From JAQVSH01 sp964349835 (GTDB lineage: Bacteria > Bacteroidota > Bacteroidia > Bacteroidales > UBA4181), in contig CAYGID010000026.1 in NCBI GenBank assembly GCA_964349835.1, positions 1-28,156 on the forward strand: a DNA stretch of 28,156 bases, in the 5' to 3' direction. Both the position numbers and the translations under genes were made by a program. The notes beneath the pieces are model-generated. The model did not search any database and was not told the DNA's origin. It saw nothing but the letters and a program-made list of their open reading frames with translations. Numbering within the stretch: the stretch's first letter is position 1; every line of letters begins with the position of its first letter. Positions 1-5,751 of the stretch are shown here, piece by piece.

Positions 1-1168
1 ACGAACTCAACGAAATGATATTAATGGTATTCCCCGAAATCATCAAATAGGCAAACGCGGCAATCAGCGAAATGGGAATGGTAATCACAATAATGAGCGT
101 TGCCCTCCAGCGACCCAGGAAAAACAACACCACCACCATCACAATTAACAGCGTTTCGAGCACCGTGCGAGTTAACGAATTGATAGTGTTTACAATATTC
201 TCGGAGGTATCGGCAATCACCCCGATTTTCACATCGGGAGGCAGTTGCGCCTCAATCAGCGGAAGCTGCTCCTGCACCTTTTTGGCAATATCTACCGAGT
301 TAGCGCCCGACTGCTTCTGCACAATGAGCAGACCTCCCTTTGCGCCATCGATATACACCTCCTGTGCACGTTCCTGCAACCCATCGGTTACACGAGCCAC
401 ATCGCGCAGATAGACAGTCTTTTGCCCGACGTTCGACACAATCAGATCCTCCAATTGGCGAACATCCGACAACTCACCCTGCACCCGCAGCGCATAGGTA
501 TTACTCCCCATATCCATGGATCCAAGGGGAGTATTCCGATTCTCGGCCCCAACCACCGCAGCCACCGCCTCAACCGAAAGGTTAAAAGACTCCAGTTTGG
601 TAGGATCGCAATAGATATAGACCTCCCTTTGAGGCACACCCATAATCGACACTGCCCCAACACCCGCAATCCGCTGCAGCGGGTTCGACACCTTATCATC
701 CAGCATCTTGTAGAGTGCAGGAAAACTCTTATCGGCCGTCACCGAAAGCACCAGAATAGGGATATCGTCGGTTCCGAACTTAAAAATAATCGGATTATCG
801 ACCCCATCGGGCAATCGGTTTTCAATCAAGTCGAGTTTATCGCGTACATCGTTGGTAGCCTGATTAATATCAGTTCCGTAATTAAACTCCAGCGTAACAA
901 TAGATGTATTCTCCTTCGACTGCGAGATTACATGCTTCAAATCGCTCACCGTATTTAACACATTTTCAAGCGGCTTCGTCACATTCGTCTCCACATCCGA
1001 AGCACTTGCCCCCTGATACGAAGTAATCACCATCAACTGATTCGTCTCAATCTCAGGCAGAAGATCGATCGAAAGCCGACTCAGCGAAAAAAGACCCAAA
1101 ATAACCACCGCCACAAAAAGAAGAGCCGTGGTCACCGGGCGCTTTACAGCAGTTGCATATATACTCAT
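1..1168 (-). CDS. RND efflux pump inner-membrane subunit (AcrB/HAE1 type), N-terminal part
   Basis: This is the first 389 codons of a proton-driven RND exporter; the rest lies beyond the left edge. Translation from the ATG at 1166-1168 begins MSIYATAVKRPVTTALLFVA, giving the cytoplasmic N-terminus and first membrane helix typical of the family. A periplasmic porter region follows, with the usual motifs (LPEIE, SYQGASASDVE, NYGTDINQATNDVRDKL). The second membrane helix begins near residue 340, and the frame is still open at base 1 in SGNTINIISLSS. It lies 84 bases downstream of the adaptor gene on the same strand, the normal adaptor-pump order, so the two almost certainly form one tripartite efflux system. 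The outer-membrane channel is not visible and could lie to the left. Substrate cannot be told from this fragment. The family call is firm; a metal-exporting subfamily cannot be excluded. Confidence 0.93.
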   Translation of the reverse strand, partial: MSIYATAVKRPVTTALLFVAVVILGLFSLSRLSIDLLPEIETNQLMVITSYQGASASDVETNVTKPLENVLNTVSDLKHVISQSKENTSIVTLEFNYGTDINQATNDVRDKLDLIENRLPDGVDNPIIFKFGTDDIPILVLSVTADKSFPALYKMLDDKVSNPLQRIAGVGAVSIMGVPQREVYIYCDPTKLESFNLSVEAVAAVVGAENRNTPLGSMDMGSNTYALRVQGELSDVRQLEDLIVSNVGQKTVYLRDVARVTDGLQERAQEVYIDGAKGGLLIVQKQSGANSVDIAKKVQEQLPLIEAQLPPDVKIGVIADTSENIVNTINSLTRTVLETLLIVMVVVLFFLGRWRATLIIVITIPISLIAAFAYLMISGNTINIISLSS

Positions 1169-1206
1169 CTTAATAAACTTTAATCAAAAAAACATCCAAA
1201 AAAATT

Positions 1207-1261
1207 GAGCACTAGAGCACTAGAGCATTGTTGCGCATAGCGCAACAATGCTCTAATGCTC
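1207..1261. repeat. Octamer repeat cluster forming a 16-bp perfect hairpin
   Basis: Three forward octamers, GAGCACTA (1207-1214), GAGCACTA (1215-1222) and GAGCATTG (1223-1230), are followed by two inverted ones, CAATGCTC (1246-1253) and TAATGCTC (1254-1261). Bases 1221-1236 and 1240-1255 are exact reverse complements separated only by ATA, giving a 16-bp stem. The adaptor stop codon (TAG, 1253-1255 on minus) lies inside one arm. There is no T-run, so it is a poor intrinsic terminator. It sits between adaptor and pump and could stabilise the adaptor mRNA or reduce pump expression. The same octamer occurs near 19140-19184. Confidence 0.8.
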
Positions 1262-2278
1262 TTTCACTAATGTTCCTTCATTCAGCCGGTTCTGGCCCGA
1301 AACCACCACACGCTCGCCCACAGTAAGGCCCGAAAGCACCTCATAATCGGAACCGACCCTGCGACCCAACGCAACCTCCCTAAACAACACCTTTCCGTTA
1401 TCAAATACAAACACATAACGGTTTCCGCTGCCACTCTGCCTTACAATCGCCCTGTCGGGCACCACAATCCTTTCGGCCTCGCCCAGGTTGAGCAACACCG
1501 TTGCCGACATCCCGGGCCTCACCCGCTGGTCGGCATTCCGAAGGGTCACCTCCGCGGAAAAAGTGCGGCTGGTCGGATCGACCGAGGGATAGACCAGGCT
1601 TACAGTACCCGAAAACCTCTCTTCGCCATACACATCGAGCCTAACCTCGGCATCCATTGCCCGCTTCACCACAGTATAATACGACTCCGAAACATGAATC
1701 AACAACTTCACAGGCGAGATCTGCTCCACCACCAGAATAGGGTTCGCCATAGAGTACATGTCGCCGTTATCGTAATTGCGCGCAGTAACCACACCCGAAA
1801 TCGGACTGACTAACTGCGTATTATCCTGCAGATTACGAAAAGCAGTGCGCGACACCTGCAGCGCTGTATTTTTGGCATCCCATTCGGCACGCGAAACACC
1901 CCCCACCTTATACAGCTCATCAAACCGCACAAAGTCGGCCTCAAGGTTTTTAAGTTGTGTTTCGGCCTGAATCAGAGCCGACGACTCCATTTGCACCAAT
2001 TTTTGGCCGGCCTTCACCTGATGACCCACCTCCACAAAGATGTTATCGATACGCACCGCCATTGCGGGAGCAATCTTATTCACCACATGAGCCTCCACAG
2101 TAGCAGAGAACTCGGCCGTCTGAATGCTCTTAACCAGCCGCGCTTCGGCCAGCTCCACCTGCACAACTTCGGGTTCGGCAGCCTCGTCCGAAGCCTTTTT
2201 GGCTCCGTCGCTACTGCACGACGTGAGGGCCGAAACAAAAAGTACAACAGCAGCAGAAAGAGAAACAATATGATTCAT
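1253..2278 (-). CDS. RND efflux periplasmic adaptor (membrane fusion protein), lipoprotein
   Basis: This 341-residue protein links the inner-membrane pump to the outer-membrane channel. From the ATG at 2276-2278 it begins with a hydrophobic signal and the lipobox LTSC (Cys21), so it should be lipid-anchored in the periplasm. A biotinyl-lipoyl half (IFVEVGHQVKAGQKLVQMES), a short alpha-hairpin (QAETQLKNLEADFVRFDELY) and the second lipoyl half (SPISGVVTARNYDNGD) come next, then beta-barrel and membrane-proximal domains (RPGMSATVLLNLGEAERIVVP and the C-terminal VLSGLTVGERVVVSG). The frame stays open upstream to a TTG at 2431, but that extension is just the translated 93-bp repeats and would bury the signal peptide inside the protein, so I reject it. 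A hairpin pairs the start codon with bases 2303-2309. The pump gene follows. Confidence 0.93.
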   Translation of the reverse strand: MNHIVSLSAAVVLFVSALTSCSSDGAKKASDEAAEPEVVQVELAEARLVKSIQTAEFSATVEAHVVNKIAPAMAVRIDNIFVEVGHQVKAGQKLVQMESSALIQAETQLKNLEADFVRFDELYKVGGVSRAEWDAKNTALQVSRTAFRNLQDNTQLVSPISGVVTARNYDNGDMYSMANPILVVEQISPVKLLIHVSESYYTVVKRAMDAEVRLDVYGEERFSGTVSLVYPSVDPTSRTFSAEVTLRNADQRVRPGMSATVLLNLGEAERIVVPDRAIVRQSGSGNRYVFVFDNGKVLFREVALGRRVGSDYEVLSGLTVGERVVVSGQNRLNEGTLVKEH

Positions 2279-2461
2279 CCGAAGAAAATTGATTTTTAAA
2301 GGTCGGATGGAGCTCGCATGTTGATTATGTTCATGCAAGTTTGTGTATTGAGAAATACATGCTCGGTTCATCCGTACAAAATTATTTTTTAAAGGTCGGA
2401 TGGCGCTTGCATGTTGATTTTGTTCATGCAAGATTGCGTTTTGAGAAAAACATGCTCGGTT
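2276..2461. repeat. Two tandem 93-bp repeats with conserved internal hairpins
   Basis: Unit 1 is 2276-2368 and unit 2 is 2369-2461. By hand alignment they differ at 11 of 93 positions with no insertion or deletion. Each unit holds three inverted repeats. The first is CATCCG/CGGATG (2276-2281 with 2304-2309; 2369-2374 with 2397-2402). The second is 8-bp CTYGCATG/CATGCAAG with an 11-base loop (2313-2339; 2406-2432). The third is a 5-bp stem with GAGA loop (2345-2358; 2438-2451). In the third, the A-T pair 2347/2356 of unit 1 has become T-A at 2440/2449 in unit 2, a compensatory change. Both units lie in the intergenic region between the divergent adaptor and hybrid-kinase genes. The 93-base period is a multiple of three, so an accidental reading frame runs through them. 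Confidence 0.85.
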
Positions 2462-2475
2462 CGTTGTATAAGGGC

Positions 2476-2505
2476 TCTGTTTTTTCGTTCAAATTCATAA
2501 CTTTG
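2476..2505 (+). promoter_or_regulatory. Probable Bacteroidetes-type promoter of the hybrid kinase gene
   Basis: TAACTTTG at 2498-2505 fits the Bacteroidetes -7 box TAnnTTTG exactly. The best -33 candidate is TCTG at 2476-2479, three of four bases of TTTG, with an 18-base spacer that is slightly short. The ATG at 2533 lies 27 bases beyond the -7 box, a plausible leader. The -33 match is weak, so confidence is moderate. Confidence 0.45.
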
Positions 2506-2532
2506 AAGAAATAATTCGTAGTTCCATTGTGT

Positions 2533-4617
2533 ATGCAGAAAAAAAATATCACCTCTAATACTTGTGGAAAAGAGTCGCTTGCAGATGAGATTCGTGCGCT
2601 GGGCGTTTTTGATTCCGAGTTGGATGAGATGTTAAGTTGCATCACCCATCTTGCTTCTGTGATTTGTGAGGTGCCGTGGGCTTTTATTGCCTTTTGCGAT
2701 GCAAACCGAACCTGGGTTCGGTCGAGTTACGGTATGCGACCCGAGTGGTTTGCCGATGAGCTGAAAATCTGTCGGCAGGCACTTAAGAGTAGCACCCTCT
2801 TTGAACGAGAGGGTTTGTACGGCAGCGCTCAGTATGGCACCGATTTTTCCGAATCGTCCGATGCCCGTGTCGATTTTTTCGCGGGGCAGCGGTTGGTTTC
2901 GTCGCGGAAGGTTGCCGTGGGCGTGTTGGCTGTGGCCGATTCGCAGGCAAGACTGTTGAAGCGTTCGCAGAAGGAGGCATTGATGATTCTTTCGCAACAG
3001 GTGATGGCCCTTCTTGAGTCGCGACGCAGGGAGTTCGAGTCGCAGGCCATGAACCGTGCAGCCGGTCTCGAAAAAATGGTGGTAAAACCCAGCGATTCCA
3101 TTAAGGCGGGAAGCGAGTATTTTTCGAGCATGAGTCACGATATTCGCACCCCCATGCACGCCATCATCGGGTTTACCGATGTGCTCAGCCAGACGCCCCT
3201 CGACGATAGCCAGCGTGAGTATGTGGAATCGGTGCGGTCGGCCGGCGAAGATTTGCTGGGCGTTATTAACGATATTCTGGATGTTTCGCGGTTGCACACC
3301 GAAGGGCTCTCCATTGAGAGCATCCCTTTCAGCATTGGTAATGTGGTGAAGGGTGTTGTCTCAACCCTGAAAGAGAAAGCGGAGGCTAAAGGGCTCTCGC
3401 TCACCTGGCATCTCGACGAATCGATTCCCGAAACGGTAAGGGGCGACAGTACCCGGCTCAGCCAGATTCTGATCAATTTGGTGGGGAGTACTATTAAGTC
3501 GACCCTTCACGGGGGAGTGAGCCTCTCGGTGCAGGTGGAATCTATTGGGCCGGAGAAGGTTACGTTCGGTTTTTCTGTGAAAGATACCAGTAAGGCATTG
3601 GGGCAGCAGAGAGCGGAGATCCTTTTCAAACATTTGTCGCCGGGTCAGACCGAGATTTACCGCCATTTGGGGGTCGCTGCGCTGGGTACCGATATTTCGA
3701 AGCTGCTCATTGAGATGCAGGGAGGCAAGATAGCCTTCTCGAGCGAGGCGGGAAAAGGTTCTGATTTCTCATTTGTGATAGCGTATAAGCCATGTGTCTC
3801 GAATGCAGAAGTGCCGGTCGGGGGAATGCCGATCGATACCGCCGACTATGGCAAGGCCCGTATTTTATTGGTCGACGATAACCTTCTCAATCAGTTCCTG
3901 ATGAAGAAGGTGATTACTTCGTTCGGATTCGAAATCGAGGTGGCCGATAATGGGCAGGCCGGTGTGGAGCTGGCCAAATCGAAACCGTTCGACCTGATTC
4001 TGATGGATATTCAGATGCCTTTGATGGACGGGTATCAGGCAACAGAGATACTCCGGAAGGAGGTGGGCATTCGTATCCCCATCATCGCTCTCACGGCGCA
4101 TGCTATGGAAGATGAAAAGGAGAAATGCCTGAGGTCGGGGATGGATGAGTATCTCTCGAAACCCTTTAAACAGGAGGATCTGTTGCGAAAAATCTCCTAC
4201 TTCCTGAAACCTGCTCCCTATGCGGTGACAGAAATCAGCGCACCCGAGCTCGATAGGGTAGAGACCTCTTCGCAGATTGATATGTCGTATCTGAAGAGTC
4301 TGTCGGATGGAAATTCCCAGTTCGAAAACGAACTGCTCACCATGACTATCGCGCAGGTGGGCAGTGAAGCCGATACATTGGCGGCCGCATTTGCCAAGGG
4401 CGATTCAGGGGCTGTAAGAACCATTGCCCATGGGTTGAAATCGTCGGTATCTCTATATGGTGTGCCCGATTTGGTTCCCCTCTTATCGAACATTGAACGC
4501 CTCGCGGCGCAGGGTACCCTAGACTCCGAAGCAAAGCGCGATGTACTATATGTAGTTACGCGCATCAGAAACAGCAAAGCCACTGTTGAACAGTGGCTAG
4601 CCGACACTGAGCGATAA
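2533..4617 (+). CDS. Soluble hybrid sensor kinase, GAF-HisKA-(degenerate ATPase)-REC-HPt
   Basis: This is a 694-residue phosphorelay protein with no membrane segment. Domains: GAF about 30-165; helical linker about 165-195; HisKA with HDIRTP and phospho-acceptor His202; an ATPase-like region about 295-425; a receiver at about 442-560 with Asp448/Asp449, Asp492, Thr521 and Lys543; and an HPt with His633 in AHGLKSS. The ATPase fold is recognisable but its motifs are eroded. The N-box reads NLVGSTIKST, with Ser319 where the second, Mg-binding Asn belongs. The G1 box DTGIG is DTSKA (351-355), and the G2 box is VAALGT. Kinase activity is therefore doubtful, while every phosphotransfer residue is intact. 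I chose ATG at 2533 over TTG at 2527. It diverges from the RND genes across 2279-2532, so a link to efflux control is possible but only inferred. Confidence 0.92.
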   Translation: MQKKNITSNTCGKESLADEIRALGVFDSELDEMLSCITHLASVICEVPWAFIAFCDANRTWVRSSYGMRPEWFADELKICRQALKSSTLFEREGLYGSAQYGTDFSESSDARVDFFAGQRLVSSRKVAVGVLAVADSQARLLKRSQKEALMILSQQVMALLESRRREFESQAMNRAAGLEKMVVKPSDSIKAGSEYFSSMSHDIRTPMHAIIGFTDVLSQTPLDDSQREYVESVRSAGEDLLGVINDILDVSRLHTEGLSIESIPFSIGNVVKGVVSTLKEKAEAKGLSLTWHLDESIPETVRGDSTRLSQILINLVGSTIKSTLHGGVSLSVQVESIGPEKVTFGFSVKDTSKALGQQRAEILFKHLSPGQTEIYRHLGVAALGTDISKLLIEMQGGKIAFSSEAGKGSDFSFVIAYKPCVSNAEVPVGGMPIDTADYGKARILLVDDNLLNQFLMKKVITSFGFEIEVADNGQAGVELAKSKPFDLILMDIQMPLMDGYQATEILRKEVGIRIPIIALTAHAMEDEKEKCLRSGMDEYLSKPFKQEDLLRKISYFLKPAPYAVTEISAPELDRVETSSQIDMSYLKSLSDGNSQFENELLTMTIAQVGSEADTLAAAFAKGDSGAVRTIAHGLKSSVSLYGVPDLVPLLSNIERLAAQGTLDSEAKRDVLYVVTRIRNSKATVEQWLADTER

Positions 4618-4620
4618 TTA

Positions 4621-4651
4621 AGGGTCGAAGGGTATTCTTATTCTTCGCCCT
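4621..4651. terminator. Weak bidirectional terminator candidate between convergent genes
   Basis: AGGG-T-CGAAG (4621-4630) pairs with CTTCGCCCT (4643-4651), giving nine base pairs with one bulged T and a 12-base loop. It lies directly after the hybrid-kinase stop (4617) and encloses the stop of the convergent phosphodiesterase gene (4638-4640). Only a short T-tract follows on the plus strand, so efficiency is uncertain. Confidence 0.35.
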
Positions 4652-5735
4652 TTCTGCCGTTTTGGCGGTTTTCGACCTTTTCAATCAGAAGGGCCGGTTC
4701 GTCGGTTGTAATTACGTCGATCTCCTGGTCGAGAAAATACTCCATATCTTCGGGCGTATTCACGGTCCATACATTGGTGGTAAGACCCAATTCGCGGGCT
4801 TGCGGAATCCAATCGGGATTATTTCGGAGAACAGCGAGGTTGTAGTCGATTCCGGTAATGCCTTCTTTGACAAGAAATTCGGGGGTAAAGTCTCCGTTTA
4901 GGTAAGCCACCTTTGCGTACGGATCCCAAAAGAGTACCCTTTTTACTATGTCGTAGTCGAAACTGATGTACTCAACCCATCCCTGACTCCCCGTTTCCTG
5001 CACCATACTTACAATGCGATCGGTGCAGGCCAATGCGTGCGCTTTTCCCACCGACGAACTCTTAATCTCGATAATGAGCCGGGTATTGTTGCCGGTTTGG
5101 GTTTGTCGTAATATATCGGAGAGGAGAGGCAGGGGCTCTCCGTTGGGTAGGGGTTTGTTGCGCAGTTGTTTTGCTGTAACGGATTCGACCTTCATTTTTG
5201 CATAGGTGGGATCGTGGTTCAGGATGATTATAGAATCGGAGGTCATGTAGACATCGATTTCCGATCCGGCACAGCCCAGATTCTGCGCTGCGGCCAGCGA
5301 GGCCATCGAATTTTGCGGCACGTTGGCAACTTTCCAGGCGCCGCGGTGGGCAATGGTCTTGTTGGTTGCAAAACGATCCTGTACCAGTACAATATCTTCG
5401 GTTGCCAGTACAAGATCGTCGATTTTGGCCGTGATGGAGATGCGCGCTGTAAGGAGCTCCCTTAGATCATTCCGGGCACCGCTCCGCATGATGAGTTCTC
5501 CATCGCGGATCCGGAACTTGTCGGCATCATTTCCCGAAAGCTCGAAGGTGCAATCCTCAAGAAAACGGCCGTCGGCGTGTCGCCAAACCATCTCGCCCAG
5601 CACGCGGGGGCCGTCGAAGGGATTATAGGTGTATTTGCGAAGTAAGATGTGCCGAAAATCGGCTCCGGTCAGTCGGTTGGGAATCGAGAGGCCTGTAAGA
5701 AGCAGGGCCAGAAGCAGTGCTTTGTTTAGGGTCAT
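4638..5735 (-). CDS. Secreted glycerophosphodiester phosphodiesterase (GDPD family)
   Basis: This 365-residue enzyme should hydrolyse glycerophosphodiesters, the deacylated head-group products of phospholipids, to glycerol-3-phosphate and an alcohol. The start at 5733-5735 (MTLNKALLLALLLTG) gives a Sec signal peptide; the frame continues further upstream only by overlapping tamL, and is rejected. Residues about 28-115 form an extra beta-rich region of unknown fold, perhaps Ig- or cadherin-like. The TIM-barrel GDPD domain follows, with HRG (His130), SEID (Glu159, Asp161), NHD (His174), IIEIKSS, and C-terminal TNVWTVNTPEDM and DVITTDEP motifs, all the expected catalytic and metal positions. It starts 16 bases after the tamL stop on the same strand and is probably the last gene of the tamB-tamL operon. 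This hints at a shared role in envelope lipid handling, which is inference. Confidence 0.9.
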   Translation of the reverse strand: MTLNKALLLALLLTGLSIPNRLTGADFRHILLRKYTYNPFDGPRVLGEMVWRHADGRFLEDCTFELSGNDADKFRIRDGELIMRSGARNDLRELLTARISITAKIDDLVLATEDIVLVQDRFATNKTIAHRGAWKVANVPQNSMASLAAAQNLGCAGSEIDVYMTSDSIIILNHDPTYAKMKVESVTAKQLRNKPLPNGEPLPLLSDILRQTQTGNNTRLIIEIKSSSVGKAHALACTDRIVSMVQETGSQGWVEYISFDYDIVKRVLFWDPYAKVAYLNGDFTPEFLVKEGITGIDYNLAVLRNNPDWIPQARELGLTTNVWTVNTPEDMEYFLDQEIDVITTDEPALLIEKVENRQNGRKGEE

Positions 5736-5751
5736 GTTGTAATTCGAGAGT

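Noticed and set aside
245..958. 237-residue plus-strand open frame
   Set aside because: It is antisense to the RND pump, rich in His/Arg/Ile in a shadow-frame way, and has no recognisable domain.
2279..2431. N-terminal extension of the efflux adaptor (51 more residues)
   Set aside because: The extension is the translated 93-bp repeat in an accidentally open frame, most differences between the two units change the amino acid, and it would place the lipoprotein signal inside the protein.
2276..2461. CRISPR-like array
   Set aside because: Only two directly adjoining imperfect 93-base units with no unique spacers and no cas genes.
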